A DNA stretch of 6,319 nt. It comes from Verrucomicrobiota bacterium. Lineage in GTDB: Bacteria > Verrucomicrobiota > Verrucomicrobiia > Chthoniobacterales > UBA10450. The notes under the pieces were generated by a model, which was given only the letters and a program-made list of their open reading frames with translations, was not told the DNA's origin and did not search any database. The first letter of the stretch is position 1; the number at the start of each line of letters is the position of its first letter. The stretch covers positions 1 to 6,319 of the forward strand of contig QHOD01000114.1 in the NCBI GenBank assembly GCA_003218615.1, given 5' to 3'. The translations under genes and the position numbers were made by a program. This document shows, piece by piece, positions 1 to 5,833 of the stretch.

Positions 1-1738
1 CAGCAGCGAGCCTGGCTCTGGCTTCATCGAGCAGTTTTTTTTCTTCGACGTAAATCTTCGTTTCATCCGTTGAGGCGATGTAATCCTTTGCCTCGACTTG
101 GTCTGCATTGGCCAGCAACAGCGCAACATAAACGGCTGCGTGCGGATCATGTAATTGGTTCGATGGTAACTTTTTTATGATCTCGAGACCTTCCGCGTTA
201 CGACCAAGCCGATCGAGCGCAAACGCGTAAGTGACGGCGCAGTTGGCTTCGCTCGGTGCTTGATCGTAGGCCTCTTTGGCGAGGTCCTGCGATTGTTTGT
301 TATTTTGGTCGAGATTGAGGCCGAGTCGCGCGAGATCTGCTGTGATCGGCGCCTCTTTCGGAGAGCTTTCATGCAGTCGTTGGAGAATTTCGTATAATTT
401 TTCGGTTTCATTTTTTGTACGATAAAGCCGCCGGAGCGCGTCGAGCGCCTCACGGCGCATCGGTGGGTTTTTTGCGAGGCGCAGCCACAGTTCTTCGGAT
501 TCAGACGGCAGATTCCATTTCGAAGCAAGGCGAGCGAGATCAAGTTCACGTCCCGGCAGCGCTTTTGTCGCCTGCTCAGCGGAACGCCAAAGGGCCTCGA
601 ATTCAGCGTTCTCGGTTGTTCGCCGTAACTGCCGCGCCGCAATTGCCTGATAACCGAGACGGAGGTAGTCGGATTCGTCCCATGATCCGCTGCTCGTCCA
701 GCGCTTCAGGCGCGACCAGTTTTTTAAGGTCGCGTATGTGTCCGCAACGGCGATGGAAACACGCGGTGAACTAAGTTTCTCTGGCGGCAACTTATCGATC
801 CACCTGGCAACGTCGCCAGCAAGTCCGTTTTCATTCATCCAGTTCATGAGCGAGGCCAGATCGGACAAATTGCGCACCGCAAATGGCTTCACTCGTTCGA
901 GCAAAAGACGGAATTTTTTCTCATCGAGTTTTCGGTAAAAGTTCAAGCAGAGGAGATAATCGCCAAATGTGACCTGCTGCGACATCTGAAGCTGTTGCGC
1001 AAAGTTGTCCGCGGCGGCGAGGTCGTTGCGTTCGACAGCATCATTAAGCAACGCCCGTAACGCGCCGGTCCGAAAAGGGGCCATTTTACTGAGCCGGTCG
1101 AGGGTGTTGCGTGCCTTTGCGCTCTTTTGCGCGTCAATGGAATGGATTTGCAGCACCGCGAGATTAAACTGGTAAAGATCGTTGCCTGGCTCCTTATTGA
1201 CAGCGGCGGCGAATTGCTGCTCTTGCTCGGCTACATTTCCTTGAGCACGGGCCAGCCACCCCGCGACAACGTGAAACGCGGCTCTGTCCCGATCAGCAGC
1301 AGGCACGCGATCGAGCGCTTTGCGCGCGAGATCCAGCTCCCCAAAGCGCAGCGCGGCTGAGGCGAGATTGAGCTGACTCTCAGCGTCTTGCGGAAGCAAT
1401 CGCGCGATTTGCGCGCGCCACGACACGGTTTCCTCGAGGTTTTGTTTTTCCGCCGCTTCCGCCAGGATGTAATATGCCGGCAGAGCGTCTGGATGCAGCT
1501 TTACTATTTCTCGCGCTGTCTGGGCTGCTTCATTGAATTTGTGCTCCTGCAGCATCGAAGCAGCTCGATCCAGCAAACGGTTTTGGCGCCAGTCTCGGTA
1601 CAGTCTTGGCGCGTAATTGAAGAACACAATGGCCAGCAGAGTAGCCAGTGTGAATGCGGCAATTAAAAAGATAAAACGCCGCGGGCCGCGTCTTCTCTTC
1701 GTGCTTGGCAAGAATGTAATCACACTCAGCGTCGCCAA
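1..1738 (-). CDS. Membrane-anchored TPR-like repeat protein (partial, C-terminus beyond left edge)
   Basis: A single frame stays open from position 1738 to the left edge, giving 579 codons without a stop. No in-frame ATG exists near the beginning. I chose the TTG at 1738-1736 because it lies 10 bp after the stop of the upstream permease gene, has an AGG about 9 bases before it, and gives a sensible N-terminus. Residues 1-21 are short and very basic (KRRRGPRR at 14-21). Residues 22-40 form one hydrophobic helix. The rest is a long helical, Ala/Leu-rich domain with degenerate TPR-like pairs, for example residues 54-86, 120-150, 155-185 and 498-530. The charge pattern predicts a cytoplasmic N-terminus and an extracytoplasmic repeat domain. 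The last visible residues (EEKKLLDEARARLAA) look like the final helix of such proteins, so little is probably missing. TPR domains bind proteins; the partner is unknown. It is the third gene of the operon. Gene certainty is high, exact start moderate, function low. Confidence 0.85.
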   Translation of the reverse strand, partial: MATLSVITFLPSTKRRRGPRRFIFLIAAFTLATLLAIVFFNYAPRLYRDWRQNRLLDRAASMLQEHKFNEAAQTAREIVKLHPDALPAYYILAEAAEKQNLEETVSWRAQIARLLPQDAESQLNLASAALRFGELDLARKALDRVPAADRDRAAFHVVAGWLARAQGNVAEQEQQFAAAVNKEPGNDLYQFNLAVLQIHSIDAQKSAKARNTLDRLSKMAPFRTGALRALLNDAVERNDLAAADNFAQQLQMSQQVTFGDYLLCLNFYRKLDEKKFRLLLERVKPFAVRNLSDLASLMNWMNENGLAGDVARWIDKLPPEKLSSPRVSIAVADTYATLKNWSRLKRWTSSGSWDESDYLRLGYQAIAARQLRRTTENAEFEALWRSAEQATKALPGRELDLARLASKWNLPSESEELWLRLAKNPPMRREALDALRRLYRTKNETEKLYEILQRLHESSPKEAPITADLARLGLNLDQNNKQSQDLAKEAYDQAPSEANCAVTYAFALDRLGRNAEGLEIIKKLPSNQLHDPHAAVYVALLLANADQVEAKDYIASTDETKIYVEEKKLLDEARARLAA

Positions 1739-1748
1739 CTCACGAGAC

Positions 1749-3140
1749 CTAAGAGTGCGTCGCTGCCTCAGATTCTTCAACCACAGGAACTTCTTCGATT
1801 GATTCCATGACTTCCTCCCGCAAACGAGGACCCCAGACGTACCGGGCCAGCAAGACCTTGATAGTTGCGGTCAGCGGCACGGCCACGAGGGGGCCGAGCA
1901 CCCCGCCAATTACCAGGCCCCAGACAAAGATCGACACGATCACCGTCATTGGATGCAGGCCGACCGAGTTTCCGACGATGCGCGGGGCGTAAAAAATGCC
2001 TTCGAGATTTTGTATCACGATGAAAATCAACGTTACACCAATGGGGTGGAGCCAATCGCCCCATTGAAAAGCAGCAATAAGGACAGCCGGCACCCAGCAG
2101 ATGATTATCCCGATGTACGGGACCATGGTAAGGATCACAACGAGTACACCAATTAGTGGCGCAAAATTGAGACCGAAAAGGGTGAGCACAGTACCGATGA
2201 GTACACCATCCACCACGCAAACCAGCAGCTGTCCCCGAAAATATGCGGTGACGTATTTATTAATCTCCGACAGGACCTCCGCGACTTCGTCCTTAAGCGG
2301 CGATGCACGCAGCGGCAGGTAATCTTTCCATCTTTTTTCGATGCGCGGTTTTTCTTTCAAAAGAAAAAATAAATAGATCGGCACGAGAATGAGACTCAGC
2401 AAAAAACCCGCGACCCCAAGAAATCCACCAATGCTTTTCTGTAAAATATCCCAGAACTTCTCCATCAAGGTCGGCAGCGCCCGCTGGAGATTTGGCATTT
2501 GTTTTTCTACGTACGCTTGAATGCGCTGGCGTTCGGCGGTGGTGGGCTTCGATGGGTTTGGCGCGATTGTTTCAGTCGCTCGCGAAATCGCTTGCGGCGA
2601 CGCAGTCGGCTGTGGCGAGCTCCCCAAAGCTTTCGGGGCCGTCGCGGTTGGTTGTGCCTGAGGAGTAGGAGAAGCAGGGCCGATGAGCCAGTTCGCAAAG
2701 CTGCTCGACGGAGACTTTCCGTGTTGCCCGCCAAGTAATCCGAATGTCTGGTCAAATCGATAGATAAGATCGACAATCCGATCGCGCGCGCGTTCCGTGT
2801 AGGCAGGGACTTGTCTCGCGAAGTTCGCGCCTTGGATCGAGATCATTGGAACAAGCCACGCCACCAGCCCTCCCAGCGCAAAAAAGGCGATGGCGAAAAG
2901 AAGCGCCACGGCTTTAGTGCGATTCAGACCTCCTTGTGACATTTTCGTCACGAGTGGATCGAGTAGATAAGTAAGAATTCCTGCGATGGCGACCGGGATC
3001 AAAATTGGCTGAAGAAAGCTGAGAATACTGGCGCCGGTCCAGATCGCCGCACCGACGATTACGATGAGAAAAACAACAAACAGAGCGGTGAGGGCCGCCC
3101 ACATCGTTTTGCGCTGCCAGGGTGTTGGATAATCCTTCAC
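1749..3140 (-). CDS. AI-2E / UPF0118 (PerM-like) family transporter with Pro/Ala/Thr-rich insert
   Basis: This 463-residue protein starts at GTG, preceded by a good Shine-Dalgarno at 3150-3156. Hydrophobic segments lie near residues 13-35, 41-60, 77-98, 237-261, 303-323, 325-345, 346-360, 365-385 and 398-430. Family hallmarks are a long soluble region between the third and fourth segments (100-235), the PYIG motif at 341-344, NSVGLHP at 391-397, and the Gly-rich final helices (GGVLGP at 412-417). The family (Pfam AI-2E_transport) includes E. coli TqsA, PerM and YhhT. Members have been linked to autoinducer-2 export or to Na+/H+ antiport, so the substrate here cannot be assigned. Residues 154-203 are an unusual low-complexity linker rich in Pro, Ala, Thr and Ser inside the soluble loop. 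The C-terminal tail (440-463) is acidic. The gene overlaps the preceding TPR gene by GTGA and is followed 10 bp later by another TPR gene. Family assignment is strong; transported substrate is unknown. Confidence 0.93.
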   Translation of the reverse strand: MKDYPTPWQRKTMWAALTALFVVFLIVIVGAAIWTGASILSFLQPILIPVAIAGILTYLLDPLVTKMSQGGLNRTKAVALLFAIAFFALGGLVAWLVPMISIQGANFARQVPAYTERARDRIVDLIYRFDQTFGLLGGQHGKSPSSSFANWLIGPASPTPQAQPTATAPKALGSSPQPTASPQAISRATETIAPNPSKPTTAERQRIQAYVEKQMPNLQRALPTLMEKFWDILQKSIGGFLGVAGFLLSLILVPIYLFFLLKEKPRIEKRWKDYLPLRASPLKDEVAEVLSEINKYVTAYFRGQLLVCVVDGVLIGTVLTLFGLNFAPLIGVLVVILTMVPYIGIIICWVPAVLIAAFQWGDWLHPIGVTLIFIVIQNLEGIFYAPRIVGNSVGLHPMTVIVSIFVWGLVIGGVLGPLVAVPLTATIKVLLARYVWGPRLREEVMESIEEVPVVEESEAATHS

Positions 3141-4978
3141 TGAGTTGGATTCCTCTTTGGCGGCAAACCTTGACTGAGCGTGGTCTTCGTCCTCTCGATC
3201 TTATCGGCGAGGCTTTTATTTTTTGGATCGAGCTTCAGCGCTTTTTGCCACGATTCCAACGCCTCTGGCACGCGATTCAATTTCAAATACGTGTCGCCAA
3301 TGTGTTCGAAGACGATCGGGTCTTCACGGTCGATGTTTTTCGCGGCGCGAAGCAGATCGGCCAGGGCCTGATCAAATTTGCCCTTTCGAAACTCAACCCA
3401 GCCAAGGCTGTCCAGGTACGAGCCGTTGTTGGGTTCGATCTCCAGCGCGCGCCTGATCGTCTCCTCGGCTTCATCCAGGTGCATGTTGTGATCGGCCCAC
3501 ATGTAGCCCAGGTAATTATAGGCTTCCGCCGCGTTGGCGGGATCGAGTGCGATTGATTTGCGAAGCAGATCCGCCGCCTTTTCATACAAACCTGCCTGCT
3601 CGGCTGTTGCGCCGTAATTAAAATAGAATTTCGCGTTTATAATTTCATCGTCTTGGTCGAGCTCCGCTTCATGCAGCGCTTCCTCGAATGTCGCGACTGC
3701 TTGCTGGATTTGTTTCGCTTCGCGCTGAGCAATCGCGAGATAATAAGCGATCTCCGGCGCGCCGGCGAAGCGGCGACGCGCTTCCGTCAGAAATTTCACG
3801 GCGCGTTCGGGATCTTTGAGAGGCCCCAGGAGCAGCTCCGCCAACCGCAAATATGTGCCGGCATGATTGGGATTAATCAGCAGACTTTGCTCATAATTTG
3901 CGGCTACTTTGGCAAACTGCGCTTTGGCTTCGTCAAGCCGGTTGGCGCGCTGCAGTGATCGCGCTTCTTCATCCAGCACCTGTGCAAGCAAATCATATGG
4001 CTGATATTTTTCAGGATGCTGTTTGATAATTTGCTCGAGCATCTCAACCGCCTTGCCACGCTGATTCGTCAAAATGAAACCGGTCGCCAGTTTTTCTCGC
4101 GCGTTGGCGTCGTCTGGTTGCAGTTCCAGCACGCGGAGATAAAGCGCAATCGCCTCCTTTAGTTGCTGCGACGATGCGTAGTAATCCGCTACATCTTTGA
4201 GCACCGCCGGATCGTCGTTGGCGTGCTCCGCTGCTTTTTTGAAAACTTCGTTGACCCGTTTTAATTCGTCCGGTTTCAGTGGCGAGTCAGTTTTGTAAAG
4301 AATAACCGCGTAAAGTTTCCCGAGGCGCACCCAGAAATTCGCGTCGTCGCTGCGAACTTTTGCAGCGCGATCTAAAACTTCGAGCGCCTTCTTCTCCTCG
4401 CCCGCGGCAAGTTCGATTTCGACCAGACGCTGATAAGTTTCTATGTCTCGCGGATTCAGCGCGATAGCGCGATTCGCGTAATCAACCGCCTGATCCATCT
4501 TCTTCAGATATTTTGCATAGATGAAAGCGAGCTGCCGGTAAGGCTCGGCATCGTTCGGGTTGGCTTTGATCGCGTCCTTTAGAACATCAATCGCCTGTGG
4601 AAAGTCTTCCTGCCGTATCAGCAAAACGGCCACGCGCGAAGCGAGGTCCGATTGCCCGGGATCGACATTGAGCACGTTGCGATACGACTCCAGCGCGCGA
4701 TCCATCTCGCCGTTCTCCTCAAACGCCATTCCTTCGACAAAATGCGCGAGCGCCCCGGCCTTGCGTTCGCCCTCAGGATGCAAGGCAAGATCAGGGGCCG
4801 GCTTGAAATTGACGAAGTCATCCTGCCGATCGATTTTGGTTGCAGCAGATGACAGCTTGGTGGGAGGCGATACAGTGCGCGGGGTCCGGGCGATTACGGC
4901 GTTTGCAGAAGCCAAAAAAATTAGCGTCAAAATAAATCCCCAAGGCTCAGAAACGCCGCACTTTTTGTGCTCCCTCAT
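3137..4978 (-). CDS. Exported tetratricopeptide-repeat protein
   Basis: The reading frame is open from an ATG at 5008, but the second ATG at 4978 gives 613 residues with a better signal peptide: MREHKKCGVSEPWG, a hydrophobic core (FILTLIFLASANAVIA), then RTP. I prefer it. Neither ATG has a strong Shine-Dalgarno: GGA lies only 3 bases before 4978, and GAAGG about 12 bases before 5008. From about residue 75 on, the protein is almost entirely TPR units with the usual pattern (A at helix starts, A-L-x-P near unit ends). The clearest, numbered from the 5008 ATG, are 87-117, 119-150, 153-186, 266-299, 418-449, 460-490, 494-527 (ending ALEIEPNN) and 562-596 (ending ALKLDPKN). YLDSLGW at 531-537 is common in a widespread group of envelope TPR proteins. 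The C-terminus is short and polar. It likely acts outside the cytoplasmic membrane as a scaffold. Its stop codon overlaps the start of the permease gene, so the two are probably translationally coupled. Specific function is not recognised. Confidence 0.9.
   Translation of the reverse strand: MREHKKCGVSEPWGFILTLIFLASANAVIARTPRTVSPPTKLSSAATKIDRQDDFVNFKPAPDLALHPEGERKAGALAHFVEGMAFEENGEMDRALESYRNVLNVDPGQSDLASRVAVLLIRQEDFPQAIDVLKDAIKANPNDAEPYRQLAFIYAKYLKKMDQAVDYANRAIALNPRDIETYQRLVEIELAAGEEKKALEVLDRAAKVRSDDANFWVRLGKLYAVILYKTDSPLKPDELKRVNEVFKKAAEHANDDPAVLKDVADYYASSQQLKEAIALYLRVLELQPDDANAREKLATGFILTNQRGKAVEMLEQIIKQHPEKYQPYDLLAQVLDEEARSLQRANRLDEAKAQFAKVAANYEQSLLINPNHAGTYLRLAELLLGPLKDPERAVKFLTEARRRFAGAPEIAYYLAIAQREAKQIQQAVATFEEALHEAELDQDDEIINAKFYFNYGATAEQAGLYEKAADLLRKSIALDPANAAEAYNYLGYMWADHNMHLDEAEETIRRALEIEPNNGSYLDSLGWVEFRKGKFDQALADLLRAAKNIDREDPIVFEHIGDTYLKLNRVPEALESWQKALKLDPKNKSLADKIERTKTTLSQGLPPKRNPTQ
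3150..3156 (-). promoter_or_regulatory. Shine-Dalgarno of the AI-2E-family gene
   Basis: AGAGGAA on the minus strand sits 9 bases before the GTG start at 3140 and lies inside the last codons of the upstream TPR gene. It supports the GTG as the true start and, with the GTGA stop/start overlap at 3137-3140, indicates translational coupling. Confidence 0.7.
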
Positions 4979-5017
4979 GCTTCCAAATTGTAGCTTTCGG
5001 AGGCACATTGAGCAAAC

Positions 5018-5056
5018 CAGCCTTCGCTTTGGAGTGTAGCGGAAAAGCGAAGGCTG
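5018..5056. repeat. 13-bp perfect inverted repeat (hairpin)
   Basis: Positions 5018-5030 (cagccttcgcttt) are the exact reverse complement of 5044-5056 (aaagcgaaggctg), with a 13-base loop. The hairpin lies just upstream of the TPR operon. It is not followed by a T-run on either strand, so it is not a classical intrinsic terminator. If transcription of the operon starts upstream, this hairpin would fall in the 5' leader close to the start codon and could influence initiation. It belongs to the larger element described at 5018-5147. Confidence 0.8.
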
Positions 5057-5147
5057 CCACGCCGTAACAAAGTGAAGGCGGGCGGGATGTTTTGACTTTC
5101 CTGAGCGCGCTCCAAAGACTACGGCTTGGCAAGCCAGCTGACCGTGC
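5018..5147. repeat. Hairpin-rich intergenic element, probable dispersed repeat
   Basis: This non-coding stretch between the small basic-protein gene and the TPR operon is unusually rich in symmetry. It has the 13-bp inverted repeat at 5018-5056, the palindrome gagcgcgctc at 5103-5112, the near-palindrome ggcttggcaagcc at 5123-5135, and an inverted pair ctttggag (5027-5034) / ctccaaag (5110-5117) that could fold the whole element. It also has a loose internal duplication (gcgaaggctg near 5047-5056 and gtgaaggcgg near 5072-5081). This composition is typical of REP/MITE-like intergenic repeats. Only one full copy is in the window, so dispersal is inferred. No protein-coding signal was found in it. 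Confidence 0.45.
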
Positions 5148-5148
5148 G

Positions 5149-5253
5149 CTATGTCTTATAGCGGAGACGCTTTTTGTGGCGACTTTGCCTCATTCGCTTG
5201 CGGCGCTTGTGCTTGGCGATTTTCGCTTTGCGTCTTTTTTTGAGAGAGCCCAT
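5149..5253 (-). CDS. Small basic mS38/bS22-like protein (AURKAIP1/COX24 domain)
   Basis: ATG at 5253 to TAG at 5149 encodes 34 residues. Nineteen are Lys or Arg and none is acidic. The core IAKHKRRKRMRQSRHKKR (12-29), with the KHKRRKR-x-R-x-x-RHKK spacing, matches the bacterial AURKAIP1/COX24 C-terminal domain proteins. These are homologous to the mitochondrial small-subunit protein mS38 and resemble actinobacterial bS22. The family binds rRNA on the small ribosomal subunit, and that is the expected role here. Full length agrees with bacterial members, which are usually about 30-40 residues. The codons are a normal mix of AAG, AAA, CGC, CGA and CGT, not a homopolymer artefact. No clear Shine-Dalgarno precedes the ATG. 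The gene stands alone between the cassette-like region and the TPR operon, with a possible promoter at 5280-5308. Such short genes are often missed by gene finders. Assignment rests on motif recognition alone. Confidence 0.85.
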   Translation of the reverse strand: MGSLKKRRKAKIAKHKRRKRMRQSRHKKRLRYKT

Positions 5254-5279
5254 TCAGATTTTCAGATTTGCGAACCGCG

Positions 5280-5308
5280 ATTCAACCATTTAATCCGCCG
5301 CGTTGCAA
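5280..5308 (-). promoter_or_regulatory. Possible sigma70-type promoter for the small mS38-like gene
   Basis: On the minus strand TTGCAA (5308-5303) and TTGAAT (5285-5280) are separated by 17 bases. Each matches four of six consensus positions. A start near 5273 would leave a leader of about 20 bases before the ATG at 5253. The -35 hexamer overlaps the attC-like remnant, so one reading may be chance. Confidence 0.3.
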
Positions 5309-5339
5309 CTCAGTTCTTTGCTGCATCGCTCGATTAGAT
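5288..5339 (-). other. Degenerate attC-like site after the TonB-domain gene
   Basis: On the minus strand it opens with ATCTAAT (5339-5333) and closes with ATTAAAT (5294-5288), nearly complementary terminal 7-mers. An inner pair TGCAGC (5325-5320) / GTTGCA (5309-5304) can pair with one wobble. Its first half, TCTAATCGAGCGATGCAGC, matches the first half of the better attC at 5711-5833 (TCTAACCAGGCGATGCAGC) at 16 of 19 bases. The invariant AAC/GTT of functional attC sites has become AAT/ATT, and the stem is short, so it is probably a decayed site. Confidence 0.4.
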
Positions 5340-5354
5340 GCCTTCGGGGGCATC
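5337..5354 (-). terminator. Short hairpin overlapping the stop of the TonB-domain gene
   Basis: The minus strand reads GATGCC, CCCGAA, GGCATC, a 6-bp stem with a 6-base loop. It begins within the TGA stop (5355-5353) and ends within the terminal box of the attC-like remnant. TAAT follows rather than a T-run, so termination would be weak at best. Confidence 0.3.
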
Positions 5355-5712
5355 ACCTGCGGAGCGTAAAAGTACATGGAACACGTAAGCGGCTCAATTT
5401 TCCGGGTCGAGCGCGCCAGCGGAGGAAGGCGTTAACCGCCGCACCATCGAGGATCTTCGAACCCGTGCTCTGCGCGACCGTAACGCGTGTAACCACACCG
5501 GTGGGTGGATCGATGAAGACGTCATACAGACCACGCCCGGTGATGTGCTGTGCGCGCGCTTCCTCGGGATAGGTTGGCCGTGGCATGGCAAGCATGAACG
5601 GGCGCGTCTCAGGAGGAACGGTGATGTGAGGTTCGGCGGCGAGCGAATAAGTGGCAGCTGCTACAAACATAGTAGCAATGCCGATCTCGAACTGGTGTGA
5701 AAGCGCCAACAT
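5353..5712 (-). CDS. Stand-alone TonB C-terminal domain protein, cassette-like
   Basis: This 119-residue protein has a modest hydrophobic N-terminus (about residues 9-26, ending SLAAEP) that may be a signal peptide or weak anchor. Residues 44-119 form a nearly complete TonB C-terminal domain: PRPTYPEEAR (44-53) is the usual P-x-YP-x-x-A entry, then GRGLYDVFIDPPTGVVTRV as a beta-hairpin, LDGAAVNAFLRWRARPG (88-104) as the helix, and VPCTFTLRR as the last strand. The Pro-rich periplasm-spanning region of true energy-transducing TonB is missing, so a role in powering outer-membrane receptors is doubtful. Such short forms are common in Verrucomicrobiota-like genomes and are simply called TonB-family proteins. 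The ATG at 5712 overlaps the attC R' box and has no Shine-Dalgarno. A second ATG at 5670 (residue 15) would remove much of the hydrophobic segment. Domain call is strong; function is uncertain. Confidence 0.85.
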   Translation of the reverse strand: MLALSHQFEIGIATMFVAAATYSLAAEPHITVPPETRPFMLAMPRPTYPEEARAQHITGRGLYDVFIDPPTGVVTRVTVAQSTGSKILDGAAVNAFLRWRARPGKLSRLRVPCTFTLRR

Positions 5713-5833
5713 CTAACGGAAATAAGATCAGCCACCGCTGGTGAAAGCGAGGCTGGCTTGAAATGAACGTGTGTTAGTCATGGAAAGTGAGGCTGTACAC
5801 GGTGAAGCGGTTGGCTGCATCGCCTGGTTAGAC
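5711..5833 (-). other. Integron attC recombination site (123 bp)
   Basis: On the minus strand the element begins with GTCTAAC (5833-5827, R'' box RYYYAAC) and ends with GTTAGAT (5717-5711, R' box GTTRRRY). The two boxes pair over all seven bases with one terminal G-T wobble. Inside, CAGCC-A-ACCGC (5817-5807) pairs with GCGGTGGCTG (5738-5729) to give a 10-bp stem with one bulged A at 5812, matching the extrahelical bases that direct IntI strand choice in attC. Spacers of 9 and 11 bases separate outer and inner stems, and a long imperfect loop fills the middle. Total length is within the known attC range of about 57-141 bp. The upstream gene stops (TAG, 5836-5834) directly against R'', and the next gene starts within R', the normal cassette layout. 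Orientation agrees with both genes. No integrase is in view. Confidence 0.75.
5742..5795. repeat. Direct repeat inside the attC loop
   Basis: tgaaagcgaggctg (5742-5755) and ggaaagtgaggctg (5782-5795) agree at 12 of 14 bases and are 40 bp apart. A related stretch, gtgaagcggttggctg, follows at 5802-5817 and forms part of the attC inner stem. The same aaagcga(a)ggctg core occurs in the intergenic hairpin at 5044-5056. Confidence 0.45.

Noticed and set aside
175..642. 155-residue minus-strand frame
   Set aside because: It is a shifted-frame shadow of the left TPR gene, whose own frame is uninterrupted to the edge.
1777..2220. 147-residue minus-strand frame
   Set aside because: It lies out of frame inside the AI-2E-family gene and reads as Cys/His/Arg-rich nonsense typical of a shifted frame.
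5018..5056. Intrinsic terminator
   Set aside because: The stem is strong but no T-run follows on either strand.
5031..5100. Promoter for the TPR operon
   Set aside because: TACACT and TTGTTA boxes are visible on the minus strand, but the spacing (26 bases) is far from 17 and no better pair was found.
5092..5337. 81-residue plus-strand frame across the intergenic region
   Set aside because: It runs antisense through the convincing mS38-like gene and the repeat element, has no family resemblance and has no ribosome-binding site.
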